Source: Streptomyces himalayensis subsp. himalayensis | Lineage (GTDB): Bacteria; Actinomycetota; Actinomycetes; Streptomycetales; Streptomycetaceae | Reading direction: 5' to 3' | Assembly: GCF_013778455.1 (NCBI RefSeq) | Contig: NZ_JACEHE010000012.1 | Location: forward strand, 62,001-126,000 | DNA: 64,000 bases | Translations under genes and position numbers: made by a program | Notes under the pieces: model-generated | Seen by the model: only the letters and a program-made list of their open reading frames with translations | What the model was told of the DNA's origin: nothing | The model's database searches: none | Shown here: positions 23,723 to 32,332 of the stretch, in pieces | Layout of the letters: each line of letters starts with the position of its first letter | Position numbering within the stretch: position 1 is the stretch's first letter

Positions 23723-24778
23723 GTGCAGGAACTCCACGACGCCCCGCTCGCCCCGCTGACGACCTTCCGGCTCGGCGGCCCAGCAGCCCGCCTGATCACG
23801 GCGACCACCGACGACGAGGTGGTCGCCGCAGTCCGTGAGGCCGACGACACAGGCACGCCGCTCCTGCTCATCGGCGGCGGATCGAACCTGGTCATCGGCG
23901 ACGAGGGCTTCGCCGGTACGGCCCTGCGCATCGCCACGCGCGGCTTCACGCTCGACGGTACGGAGCTGGAACTCGCCGCGGGCGAGGTCTGGACCGACGC
24001 GGTCGCGCGCACGGTCGATGCGGGTCTCGCCGGAATCGAGTGCCTGGCCGGAATTCCCGGTTCGGCAGGCGCGACGCCCATCCAGAACGTCGGCGCGTAC
24101 GGTCAGGAAGTCTCCTCGACGATCACCGAAGTGATCGCGTACGACCGCAGGACGCACGAGACGGTCACCATTCCGAACGCCGAGTGCGGCTTCTCGTACC
24201 GCCACAGCCGCTTCAAGGCCGATCCCGAACGGTTCGTGGTGCTGCGCGTCCGGTTCCGGCTGGAGGACGCCGACGGGCTCTCCGCCCCGCTCAAGTACGC
24301 CGAGACGGCCCGCGCCCTGGGCGTCGAGCCGGGCGACCGCGTGCCGCTCGCCGACGCCCGTGACACCGTGCTCAAGCTGCGCACCGGCAAGGGCATGGTG
24401 CTCGACCCGGAAGACCACGACACCTGGTCGGCCGGGTCCTTCTTCACCAACCCGATCCTCACCGGGCAGCAGCTCGCGGCCTTCCACGCGCGCGTGGCCG
24501 AGCGGCTCGGCCCCGACGTCACCGCGCCCGCCTATCCCGCGGGCGACGGCCTCACCAAGACCTCCGCCGCCTGGCTCATCGACAAGGCAGGCTTCCACAA
24601 GGGCTACGGCAACGGCCCCGCCCGGATCTCCACCAAGCACACCCTGGCGCTCACCAACCGGGGCTCCGCCACGACCGAGGACCTGCTCGACCTCGCCCGC
24701 GAGGTCGTCGCCGGAGTGCGGGACGCCTTCGGCATCACGCTGGTCAACGAGCCGGTGACGGTGGGCGTCAGCCTCTGA
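23723..24778 (+). CDS. murB: UDP-N-acetylenolpyruvoylglucosamine reductase
   Basis: FAD enzyme that makes UDP-N-acetylmuramate with NADPH in cytoplasmic peptidoglycan precursor synthesis. About 351 aa. LLIGGGSNLVIGDEGF is the FAD-binding loop. IPGSAGATPIQNVGAYGQEV and CGFSYRHSRFK hold the active site (Tyr, Arg), and GSFFTNPIL holds the catalytic Ser. GTG at 23723 is chosen; GTG 23717 is a near alternative. The frame upstream overlaps the DUF3291 gene and is non-homologous. Confidence 0.95.
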   Translation: MQELHDAPLAPLTTFRLGGPAARLITATTDDEVVAAVREADDTGTPLLLIGGGSNLVIGDEGFAGTALRIATRGFTLDGTELELAAGEVWTDAVARTVDAGLAGIECLAGIPGSAGATPIQNVGAYGQEVSSTITEVIAYDRRTHETVTIPNAECGFSYRHSRFKADPERFVVLRVRFRLEDADGLSAPLKYAETARALGVEPGDRVPLADARDTVLKLRTGKGMVLDPEDHDTWSAGSFFTNPILTGQQLAAFHARVAERLGPDVTAPAYPAGDGLTKTSAAWLIDKAGFHKGYGNGPARISTKHTLALTNRGSATTEDLLDLAREVVAGVRDAFGITLVNEPVTVGVSL

Positions 24779-24823
24779 CGAGGCCGACCGCCGGCAAGCC
24801 CGAACCTCGTCAGCGGAACGCCG

Positions 24824-25846
24824 TCAGCCGGCCAGCCACGCGTCGATCCCTGCCAGCAGCTTCTCCCGTACGTCGACGGGGGCGGCGGAGGCGCGTACCG
24901 ATTGGCGCGCCAGTTCGGCCAGTTCCGCGTCGGTGAATCCGTGGTGCGTACGCGCGATCTCGTACTGGGCGGCCAGCCGGGACCCGAAGAGCAGCGGGTC
25001 GTCGGCGCCCAGCGCCATCGGCACACCGGCCTCGAACAGCGTCCGCAGCGGCACGTCCTCCGGCTTCTCGTACACGCCGAGCGCGACATTCGACGCCGGG
25101 CACACCTCACACGTCACGCCGCGGTCCGCGAGCCGCTTCAGCAGGCGCGGGTCCTCCACGGCCCGCACGCCGTGCCCGATGCGGTGCGCGTGCAGGTCGT
25201 CCAGGCAGTCCCGTACGGAAGCCGGGCCCGTCAGCTCCCCGCCGTGCGGCGCGGACAGCAGCCCGCCGTCGCGCGCGATGGCGAAGGCGCGGTCGAAGTC
25301 GCGTGCCATGCCTCGCCGCTCGTCGTTGGACAGCCCGAAGCCGACGATGCCGCGGTCGGCGTAGCGCACGGCGAGCCGGGCCAGCGTCCGGGCGTCCAGC
25401 GGGTGCTTCATGCGGTTCGCCGCGACCAGGACGCGCATGCCGAGCCCCGTTTCGCGGGAGGCGCTGTCCACGGCGTCCAGGATGACCTCCAGGGCCGGGA
25501 TGAGACCGCCAAGGCGTGGCGCGTAGGACGTCGGATCGACCTGGATCTCCAGCCATCCCGAGCCGTCCTTCAGGTCCTCCTGAGCGGCCTCGCGCACCAG
25601 CCGCTGGATGTCCTCGGGCTCCCGCAGACAGGCCCGCGCCGCGTCGTACAGCCGCTGGAAGCGGAACCAGCCGCGCTCGTCGGTGGCCCGCAGCTTGGGC
25701 GGTTCCCCGCTGGTCAGCGCGGACGGCAGATGGACGCCGTACTTGTCGGCCAGTTCGAGCAGAGTTGTGGGCCGCATCGACCCGGTGAAGTGCAGGTGCA
25801 GATGTGCCTTCGGCAGCTGACTCACATCACGTACTAGGCGCTCCAT
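24824..25846 (-). CDS. add: Adenosine deaminase family protein
   Basis: About 340 aa from ATG 25846 (ATG 25864 adds six residues). Metal ligands KAHLHLHFTG (HxH), catalytic APHGGELTGP (HxGE) and LHAHRIGHG, then ALGADDPLLFG (Asp-Asp) are all in place. It should deaminate adenosine or a related purine; some members act on other 6-aminopurine derivatives. Convergent with murB; downstream of aspC on the same strand but separated by a hairpin. Confidence 0.92.
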   Translation of the reverse strand: MERLVRDVSQLPKAHLHLHFTGSMRPTTLLELADKYGVHLPSALTSGEPPKLRATDERGWFRFQRLYDAARACLREPEDIQRLVREAAQEDLKDGSGWLEIQVDPTSYAPRLGGLIPALEVILDAVDSASRETGLGMRVLVAANRMKHPLDARTLARLAVRYADRGIVGFGLSNDERRGMARDFDRAFAIARDGGLLSAPHGGELTGPASVRDCLDDLHAHRIGHGVRAVEDPRLLKRLADRGVTCEVCPASNVALGVYEKPEDVPLRTLFEAGVPMALGADDPLLFGSRLAAQYEIARTHHGFTDAELAELARQSVRASAAPVDVREKLLAGIDAWLAG

Positions 25847-25921
25847 CCGGAGATCTTGCCGCATACAGGTGTCGCCCCGGTAGCCGCATTCCCCGTTCGT
25901 GGCCTTGCCCGAACGAAGAAA

Positions 25922-25951
25922 CGGGCCGCCTCCCCGGAGGGAGACGGCCCG
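25922..25951 (-). terminator. aspC terminator
   Basis: Arms 25922-25934 and 25939-25951 pair over 13 bases with one mismatch, loop of four, directly after the aspC stop on the minus strand. Confidence 0.75.
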
Positions 25952-25983
25952 CACGCGCGCGTGAAGCGCCGAAGCCGCAAAGA

Positions 25984-27210
25984 TCAGTCGCGGGCCTCGG
26001 CGAGCAGCTTCTGGATCCGCGAGACGCCCTCGACCAGGTCCTCGTCGCCGAGAGCGTAAGACAGCCGCAGATAGCCCGGCGTACCGAAGGCCTCGCCCGG
26101 CACCACCGCGACCTCGGCCTCCTCAAGGATCAGCGCGGCCAGCTCGACTGAGTCCTTCGGGCGCTTGCCGCGGATCTCCTTGCCGATCAGGGCCTTCACC
26201 GACGGGTACGCGTAGAAGGCGCCCTCCGGCTCGGGGCAGACGACGCCGTCGATCTCGTTGAGCATCCGCACGATCGTCTTGCGGCGGCGGTCGAAGGCCT
26301 CACGCATCTGCGCGACGGCCGTCAGATCGCCGGAGACGGCGGCGATGGCCGCGGCCTGCGAGACGTTCGCGACGTTCGACGTGGCGTGCGACTGCAGGTT
26401 GGTGGCGGCCTTCACGACGTCCTTCGGGCCGATGACCCAGCCGACACGCCAGCCCGTCATCGCGTAGGTCTTCGCCACACCGTTGACCACGATGCACTTG
26501 TCGCGCAGCTCGGGCAGCAGCGCCGGCAGCGACACGGAGACCGCGTCGCCGTAGACCAGGTGCTCGTAGATCTCGTCGGTCAGCACCCACAGGCCGTGCT
26601 CGACGGCCCAGCGGCCGATGGCCTCGGTCTCGGCCTCGGAGTAGACCGCGCCGGTCGGGTTCGACGGCGACACGAACAGCACGACCTTCGTACGCTCCGT
26701 GCGCGCGGCCTCCAGCTGCTCCACGGAGACCCGGTAGCCGGTCGTCTCGTCGGCGACGACCTCGACCGGCACACCGCCTGCCAGCCGGATCGACTCCGGG
26801 TAGGTGGTCCAGTACGGCGCGGGGACGATGACCTCGTCGCCCGGGTCCAGGATCGCGGCGAAGGCCTCGTAGATGGCCTGCTTGCCGCCGTTGGTGACGA
26901 GGATCTGCGACGCGTCGACCTCGTAGCCGGAGTCGCGGAGGGTCTTCGCGGCGATCGCGGCCTTCAGCTCGGGCAGGCCGCCAGCCGGCGTGTAGCGGTG
27001 GTACTTGGGGTTCTTGCAGGCCTCGACGGCCGCCTCGACGATGTAGTCCGGGGTCGGGAAGTCGGGCTCGCCCGCGCCGAAACCGATCACCGGACGGCCG
27101 GCGGCCTTGAGGGCCTTGGCCTTGGCGTCGACGGCGAGGGTCGCGGACTCGGAGATCGCGCCGATGCGGGCGGAGACCCGGCGGTCGGTGGAAGGAGTTG
27201 CAGCGCTCAT
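25984..27210 (-). CDS. aspC: PLP-dependent aspartate aminotransferase
   Basis: Class I/II aminotransferase, 408 aa from ATG 27210. RPVIGFGAGEPDFPTPDYIV is the N-terminal substrate region, VLFVSPSNPTGAVYS carries the conserved Asn, LTDEIYEHLVY the cofactor Asp/Tyr, and VNGVAKTYAMTGWRVGW the PLP lysine and phosphate Arg. It transfers amino groups between aspartate and 2-oxoglutarate; some homologues also accept prephenate. Upstream frame extension to 27417 has no family similarity. Confidence 0.94.
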   Translation of the reverse strand: MSAATPSTDRRVSARIGAISESATLAVDAKAKALKAAGRPVIGFGAGEPDFPTPDYIVEAAVEACKNPKYHRYTPAGGLPELKAAIAAKTLRDSGYEVDASQILVTNGGKQAIYEAFAAILDPGDEVIVPAPYWTTYPESIRLAGGVPVEVVADETTGYRVSVEQLEAARTERTKVVLFVSPSNPTGAVYSEAETEAIGRWAVEHGLWVLTDEIYEHLVYGDAVSVSLPALLPELRDKCIVVNGVAKTYAMTGWRVGWVIGPKDVVKAATNLQSHATSNVANVSQAAAIAAVSGDLTAVAQMREAFDRRRKTIVRMLNEIDGVVCPEPEGAFYAYPSVKALIGKEIRGKRPKDSVELAALILEEAEVAVVPGEAFGTPGYLRLSYALGDEDLVEGVSRIQKLLAEARD

Positions 27211-27336
27211 ACACCCCATCGTTCCAGACCGGAAACCGGCGCGGCACACGGGTTTCACACACCGGGCACGGCGGGACGGACCAGGACCCTCGCCACGGGA
27301 CTGACCAGGGGACTGAGCGGGACCTGCCGCTTTCTG

Positions 27337-27366
27337 TTCGACGAGGGGCTCCGGAACACGTACACT
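27337..27366 (+). promoter_or_regulatory. Possible promoter for tRNA-Trp/secE
   Basis: TTCGAC (27337-27342), 18-base spacer, TACACT (27361-27366). About 80 bases before the tRNA. A second possible -10 (TACGTT, 27432-27437) sits closer. Confidence 0.4.
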
Positions 27367-27448
27367 CACTCCTCGTTGGCCTTCACCGGCCGTACTCGTC
27401 CCACGCACTCCGTGCATGTGGATGGATGCGGTACGTTGGGGGAACCAA

Positions 27449-27521
27449 AGGGTCGTAGCTCAATTGGTAGAGCACTGGTCTCCAAAACCAGCGGTTGGGG
27501 GTTCAAGTCCCTCCGGCCCTG
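27449..27521 (+). tRNA. tRNA-Trp (CCA)
   Basis: Acceptor AGGGTCG pairs with CGGCCCT at 27514-27520. Anticodon stem CTGGT/ACCAG holds loop CTCCAAA with anticodon CCA at 27482-27484. 3' CCA not encoded. Directly before secE, as in other actinomycetes. Confidence 0.97.
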
Positions 27522-27628
27522 CTACACACACCTTCGCCAGGATGTGTGCGCATGTACGTACTGCAATGCACCGCCGTGCGGCTCAACCGGGCGCGGCACG
27601 GCCACGACCCGGAATCAGGTGAGGACGA

Positions 27629-27916
27629 GTGACGGACGCCGTGGGCTCCATCGACATGCCTGATGCCCAGGACGAGGCACCGGAGTCCAGGAAGAAGACC
27701 CGCAAGGGCGGCAAGCGCGGCAAGAAGGGCCCGCTGAAGCGGCTCGCGCTCTTCTACCGCCAGATCGTCGCCGAGCTGCGCAAGGTCGTCTGGCCGACTC
27801 GCAGCCAGCTGACGACATACACCACAGTGGTGATTATCTTCGTCGTCATCATGATCGCCCTGGTGACCGTGATTGACTATGGGTTCAACCAGGCCGTCAA
27901 GTACGTCTTCGGCTGA
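27629..27916 (+). CDS. secE: Preprotein translocase subunit SecE
   Basis: 95 aa, GTG start. A basic, charged N-terminal half (KKTRKGGKRGKKG) precedes the conserved amphipathic segment VAELRKVVWPTRSQLTTYT and one transmembrane helix. Bacterial one-helix SecE clamps SecY in the export channel; SecY is encoded at 58003. Part of secE-nusG. Confidence 0.95.
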   Translation: MTDAVGSIDMPDAQDEAPESRKKTRKGGKRGKKGPLKRLALFYRQIVAELRKVVWPTRSQLTTYTTVVIIFVVIMIALVTVIDYGFNQAVKYVFG

Positions 27917-27993
27917 GCCGAGAGCGGAGGGCGCCCTACCCGGCGCCCATTTCGCGTGTTCCACCCCCATGTATCCAGGAAGAAGCAGCCACA

Positions 27994-28848
27994 GTGTCTG
28001 ACCCGAACCTGAACGAGGCGATCGAGCCGGTCGAGTCCGCTGAGGACGAGCTCGACATCGTCGAGGCGGCGGACGCCGTGGACCCGGACCAGGCCGAGGC
28101 TGCCGACGCCGCCGCCGGTGAGCCCGCCGAAGAGGCCGCCATCCACGTCGTGGGCGAGGACGAGACCGCTTCCGAGGACGAGGCCCCCGCAGCGGACGCC
28201 GAGGCCGAGGCCGAGAAGGAGAGCGAGCCGGTCGACCCGGTCGCCGCGCTCCGCGAGGAGCTGCGCACTCTCCCCGGCGAGTGGTACGTGATCCACACCT
28301 ACGCGGGCTACGAGAACCGCGTGAAGACCAACCTCGAGCAGCGAGCCGTCTCGCTGAACGTCGAGGACTACATCTTCCAGGCCGAGGTGCCGCAGGAAGA
28401 GGTCGTCCAGATCAAGAACGGCGACCGCAAGACCATCCGTCAGAACAAGCTCCCCGGCTATGTGCTGGTGCGCATGGACCTGACGAACGAGTCCTGGGGC
28501 GTCGTCCGCAACACCCCCGGCGTCACCGGCTTCGTGGGCAACGCCTACGACCCCTACCCGCTGACCCTGGACGAGATCGTCAAGATGCTCGCCCCGGAGG
28601 CCGAGGAGAAGGCCGCGCGCGAGGCCGCCGAGGCCGAGGGCAAGCCCGCTCCGCAGCGCAAGGTCGAGGTCCAGGTGCTGGACTTCGAGGTCGGCGACTC
28701 GGTCACCGTCACCGACGGCCCGTTCGCGACGCTGCAGGCGACCATCAACGAGATCAACGCCGACTCGAAGAAGGTCAAGGGCCTCGTCGAGATCTTCGGC
28801 CGCGAGACCCCGGTCGAGCTCAGCTTCGACCAGATCCAGAAGAACTAA
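27994..28848 (+). CDS. nusG: Transcription termination/antitermination factor NusG
   Basis: 284 aa. Residues 1-85 form a very acidic Ala/Glu/Asp extension, absent from the 180-aa E. coli protein. The NGN domain starts at EWYVIHTYAGYENRVKTNLE and includes PGYVLVRMDLTNESWGVVRN. A linker of Glu/Ala precedes the C-terminal KOW domain FEVGDSVTVTDGPFATLQA. Binds RNA polymerase and ribosomal S10 (rpsJ at 48002) to couple transcription and translation. Confidence 0.96.
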   Translation: MSDPNLNEAIEPVESAEDELDIVEAADAVDPDQAEAADAAAGEPAEEAAIHVVGEDETASEDEAPAADAEAEAEKESEPVDPVAALREELRTLPGEWYVIHTYAGYENRVKTNLEQRAVSLNVEDYIFQAEVPQEEVVQIKNGDRKTIRQNKLPGYVLVRMDLTNESWGVVRNTPGVTGFVGNAYDPYPLTLDEIVKMLAPEAEEKAAREAAEAEGKPAPQRKVEVQVLDFEVGDSVTVTDGPFATLQATINEINADSKKVKGLVEIFGRETPVELSFDQIQKN

Positions 28849-28875
28849 CAGCTTCTGGACCAACCGCCTCCGACC

Positions 28876-28908
28876 AGGTCAGGCGAGCTGCCAAAGCTCG
28901 TCTGACCT
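28876..28908 (+). terminator. Hairpin between nusG and rplK
   Basis: 14-base arms 28876-28889 and 28895-28908 with one G-U type mismatch and a five-base loop. Probably terminates or attenuates readthrough into rplKA. Confidence 0.7.
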
Positions 28909-29020
28909 GCTCGGTTTCAGGCCGCGCAGCCATAGCCGTTATCGTTGTGCGGTATGCCTCCATCCGGATGATCCGGACTGGATGGCTGAACACTCTCACT
29001 AAGACCCGGAGAGAGAGCAC

Positions 29021-29455
29021 ATGCCTCCCAAGAAGAAGAAGGTCACGGGGCTCATCAAGCTCCAGATCCAGGCCGGCGCAGCCAACCCGGCCCCGCCGGT
29101 CGGCCCCGCGCTGGGCCAGCACGGCGTCAACATCATGGAGTTCTGCAAGGCCTACAACGCCGCGACCGAGTCGCAGCGCGGTTGGGTCATCCCGGTGGAG
29201 ATCACGGTCTACGAGGACCGCTCCTTCACCTTCATCACCAAGACTCCGCCGGCGTCGAGGATGATCCTCAAGGCCGCGGGCGTGGAGAAGGGCTCCGGCG
29301 AGCCGCACAAGACCAAGGTCGCGAAGCTGACGCGTGACCAGGTCCGCGAGATCGCCACCACCAAGATGCCCGACCTCAACGCCAACGACCTGGACGCCGC
29401 CGAGAAGATCATCGCCGGCACCGCCCGTTCCATGGGCATCACGGTCGAGGGCTGA
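29021..29455 (+). CDS. rplK: 50S ribosomal protein L11
   Basis: 144 aa. The N-terminal domain [15 protein letters not shown] followed by [20 protein letters not shown] is highly conserved and forms part of the thiostrepton site at the GTPase centre with 23S rRNA. The C-terminal rRNA-binding domain ends [10 protein letters not shown]. First gene of the L11-L1 pair. Confidence 0.97.
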
Positions 29456-29527
29456 ACCCAACCGTAGTCACCGTGGGAGGGCCTGCTCGGCCCCGACCAC
29501 GACTCCTCAGAACACACAGGAGCAGCA

Positions 29528-30253
29528 GTGAGCAAGCGCAGCAAGACTCTCCGCGCTGCGGACGCAAAGATCGACCGGGAGAAGCTCTACGCCCCGCTCG
29601 AGGCCGTCCGTCTCGCCAAGGAGACCTCCGCCACCAAGTTCGACGGCACCGTCGAGGTGGCCTTCCGCCTGGGTGTTGACCCGCGCAAGGCCGACCAGAT
29701 GGTCCGTGGCACCGTGAACCTTCCGCACGGCACCGGTAAGACCGCCCGGGTCCTGGTCTTCGCGACCGGCGACCGTGCCGAGGCCGCGCGTGCCGCGGGC
29801 GCCGACATCGTCGGCTCCGACGAGCTGATCGACGAGGTTTCGAAGGGCCGTCTGGACTTCGACGCCGTCGTCGCCACCCCGGACCTCATGGGCAAGGTCG
29901 GCCGCCTCGGCCGCGTGCTCGGTCCCCGTGGTCTGATGCCGAACCCGAAGACCGGCACCGTGACCCCGGACGTCGCCAAGGCTGTCAACGACATCAAGGG
30001 CGGCAAGATCGAGTTCCGCGTCGACAAGCACTCGAACCTGCACTTCATCATCGGCAAGACCTCCTTCGACGAGGCCAAGCTGGTGGAGAACTACGGCGCC
30101 GCGCTGGAGGAGATCCTCCGTCTGAAGCCGTCCGCCGCCAAGGGCCGGTACATCAAGAAGGCCGCCATCAGCACCACGATGGGCCCCGGCATTCCGCTCG
30201 ACCCGAACCGCACCCGCAACCTCCTCGTCGAGGAGGACCCGGCCGCCGTCTGA
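29528..30253 (+). CDS. rplA: 50S ribosomal protein L1
   Basis: 241 aa, GTG start. Contains FDGTVEVAFRLGVDPRKADQ, the conserved LGPRGLMPNPKTGTVT loop and KGGKIEFRVDKHSNLHF. Sits on the L1 stalk that moves deacylated tRNA out of the E site. In many bacteria L1 represses its own rplKA mRNA. Followed by a strong hairpin. Confidence 0.97.
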   Translation: MSKRSKTLRAADAKIDREKLYAPLEAVRLAKETSATKFDGTVEVAFRLGVDPRKADQMVRGTVNLPHGTGKTARVLVFATGDRAEAARAAGADIVGSDELIDEVSKGRLDFDAVVATPDLMGKVGRLGRVLGPRGLMPNPKTGTVTPDVAKAVNDIKGGKIEFRVDKHSNLHFIIGKTSFDEAKLVENYGAALEEILRLKPSAAKGRYIKKAAISTTMGPGIPLDPNRTRNLLVEEDPAAV

Positions 30254-30298
30254 GCCTGAAGCTCTCATGGCAGCCGCGTCGCGCACGGGCTGAAGTGG

Positions 30299-30332
30299 AC
30301 GGGCCCCGCACCTCTCGAGGTGCGGGGCCCGT
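30299..30332 (+). terminator. rplKA terminator
   Basis: Perfect 15-base arms 30299-30313 and 30318-30332 with a CTCG loop, 46 bases after rplA. Confidence 0.85.
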
Positions 30333-30420
30333 ACCCGTTTCGCCCGCACCTGTCTCGTACTTCCTCGTTCCGGACTGGGTGACAGTGGCCTGCGCTAGCG
30401 TGCGGGACCACAGGAGGCTC

Positions 30421-31329
30421 ATGGGGGTGGGACGGATGAAGAGCACGGCGGCGCGGTGCTTGGCCCTCTCGATCGCAGTGAGCGCCGTCCTGGCCACGGC
30501 CGGCTGCCGTTCCCCGGGAGACTCCGGGGTGGAGGACAAGGCGTCCCGCCGCCAGGGCGGCGGCGTGCAGGTCAGCCCCATGGCCGAGCTGCGCACCGTG
30601 GCGAGAACCACCGAACGGGCCGATTCCGCCAAGGTCGAGTCCACGACGATCATGGGCACGACGCTGTCCATGACGGCGGACGGCGCGCTCGCCTGGGCCG
30701 GCGGCCTCAAGGGCACCCTGACGATCACGTACACCGGCGGACAGCTGGCCGACACGATGCGTCAGCTGGGGAGCACCTCGATGGAGGCCCGGTATCTGCA
30801 CGACGCCTACTACGCGAGGATGAGCGACGAGTTCGCCGCTCGGGCGAGTGGCAAGCACTGGATCAAGTACGAGTACGAGGCCCTGGCGGATTTCGCCGGC
30901 GGCTCCGGGGCGTATCTGGAGGACCAGATGCAGAACACCACCCCGAACCAGTCCGTGAAGCTCCTGCTGGCCTCCGGAGACGTGAGGAAGGTCGGCGAGG
31001 AGAGGGTCCGCGGCGTCGCCACCACGCACTACTCGGGCACGGTCGACGTCACCGACCTCGAAGGCAGGAATGCGAACCTCGGCGACGACCACCTGGCCGA
31101 CGTGAAGAGGCAGCTCGAGCAGGCCGGCATCACCACGGAGAAGGTCGACATCTGGGTCGACGGCCGGAACCTGCTGGTGAAGAAGACCGAGAAGGCCGAG
31201 ATGGCGATCGGCGCGATGTCCTCCACGGCCTACTACAGCGACTACGGCACACCGGTCTCGGCTCTGAAGCCTCCCGCCGCCGACACGGCCGATTTCCGGG
31301 ATCTCGTCCACCAGCAGTCGGCGGGCTGA
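30421..31329 (+). CDS. Putative lipoprotein (LppX/LprG-like fold possible)
   Basis: About 300 aa. The signal peptide ends AVLATAGC, a lipobox, so an outward-facing lipoprotein is predicted. The mature part alternates strands and polar loops (TTIMGTTLSMTADGALAW, VKLLLASGDVRKVGEERVRG, VDIWVDGRNLLVKKT), a pattern like the LppX/LprG beta-sandwich that binds lipids in mycobacteria; this is a fold guess. In-frame starts at ATG 30421, GTG 30427 (best spacing from AGGAGG 30412-30417) and ATG 30436. It separates rplA from rplJ, which are adjacent in most bacteria. Confidence 0.75.
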   Translation: MGVGRMKSTAARCLALSIAVSAVLATAGCRSPGDSGVEDKASRRQGGGVQVSPMAELRTVARTTERADSAKVESTTIMGTTLSMTADGALAWAGGLKGTLTITYTGGQLADTMRQLGSTSMEARYLHDAYYARMSDEFAARASGKHWIKYEYEALADFAGGSGAYLEDQMQNTTPNQSVKLLLASGDVRKVGEERVRGVATTHYSGTVDVTDLEGRNANLGDDHLADVKRQLEQAGITTEKVDIWVDGRNLLVKKTEKAEMAIGAMSSTAYYSDYGTPVSALKPPAADTADFRDLVHQQSAG

Positions 31330-31414
31330 GCGCCCGAAGCGAGCGCCGATGGATCCTGCGTCGCCGGGACCGAGACCGCCTGAGCCCGACAGATCCCCAC
31401 CATTGCGGTCGGAT

Positions 31415-31444
31415 TTGCTCGACGGGGAGCCGTTCGCGTACTCT
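31415..31444 (+). promoter_or_regulatory. Predicted rplJL promoter
   Basis: TTGCTC (31415-31420), 18-base spacer, TACTCT (31439-31444), about 235 bases before rplJ, giving a long leader. Confidence 0.5.
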
Positions 31445-31449
31445 TCCAC

Positions 31450-31630
31450 GGAAGCCAAAGACCGCTGGTCGTTGCCGTGCCCTCGCAAGAGAGTGCGGTG
31501 GCCGAAGGATCCGCTGAACAGCGGACGACCCGCGCAGGTGACAGTGGAAGTGCTCCCGGATGGATCCCTCGTGGATGTTTTCCGGTCGAGCTCACGCCCC
31601 GTGCGCCTGCGCCGGGGCGTTTCGTTTTCC
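31450..31630 (+). promoter_or_regulatory. Ribosomal protein L10 leader region
   Basis: The long untranslated stretch before rplJ is the usual place for the L10(L12)4 autoregulatory mRNA structure. Near its end is a hairpin, 31594-31620, with arms acgccccg/cggggcgt and an inner gcgc/gcgc pair, followed by ttcgtttt, which looks like an attenuator. Position is seen; the regulatory role is inferred from other bacteria. Confidence 0.6.
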
Positions 31631-31679
31631 CAGCCTCCTTCTGAGCGGTCCTCATCACCCGGAAGGAGGCCGACGCTCT

Positions 31680-32210
31680 ATGGCAAGGCCCGACAAGGCT
31701 GCCGCGGTAGCCGAGCTGACGGACCAGTTCCGCAGCTCGAACGCCGCCGTGCTGACCGAGTACCGGGGTCTCACCGTGGCGCAGCTCAAGACGCTGCGTC
31801 GTTCGCTCGGTGAGAACGCCCAGTACGCCGTGGTGAAGAACACGCTGACCAAGATTGCGGCCAACGAGGCCGGGATCAACACGCTCGACGACCTGTTCAA
31901 CGGTCCGACGGCGGTTGCCTTCATCACCGGTGACCCGGTGGAGTCGGCGAAGGGTCTTCGTGACTTCGCCAAGGACAACCCGAACCTCGTCATCAAGGGC
32001 GGTGTCCTTGACGGCAAGGCGCTGTCCGCCGACGAGATCAAGAAGCTTGCGGACCTCGAGTCCCGCGAGGTTCTGCTCAGCAAGCTGGCCGGTGCCATGA
32101 AGGGCAAGCAGTCGCAGGCTGCCGCGCTCTTCCAGGCGCTGCCGTCGAAGCTCGTCCGCACCGTGGACGCTCTTCGCGCCAAGCAGGCCGAGCAGGGCGG
32201 TGCCGAGTAA
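31680..32210 (+). CDS. rplJ: 50S ribosomal protein L10
   Basis: 176 aa from ATG 31680 with AAGGAGG upstream. MARPDKAAAVAELTDQFRSS and TEYRGLTVAQLKTLRRSL are typical, with the C-terminal helix that binds L7/L12 dimers. Base of the ribosomal stalk that recruits elongation factors. Forms a two-gene unit with rplL. Confidence 0.97.
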   Translation: MARPDKAAAVAELTDQFRSSNAAVLTEYRGLTVAQLKTLRRSLGENAQYAVVKNTLTKIAANEAGINTLDDLFNGPTAVAFITGDPVESAKGLRDFAKDNPNLVIKGGVLDGKALSADEIKKLADLESREVLLSKLAGAMKGKQSQAAALFQALPSKLVRTVDALRAKQAEQGGAE

Positions 32211-32332
32211 TTCGGCTCGCACATTGACCGTCGCCTCCAGGCACGCCTGAGGCAACGGTCGACGCGGGCCAAACGTACGCCCGCCGACATGTACATCCGG
32301 CACCAGCCGAATTAGTGGAAGGATCGCCCCTC

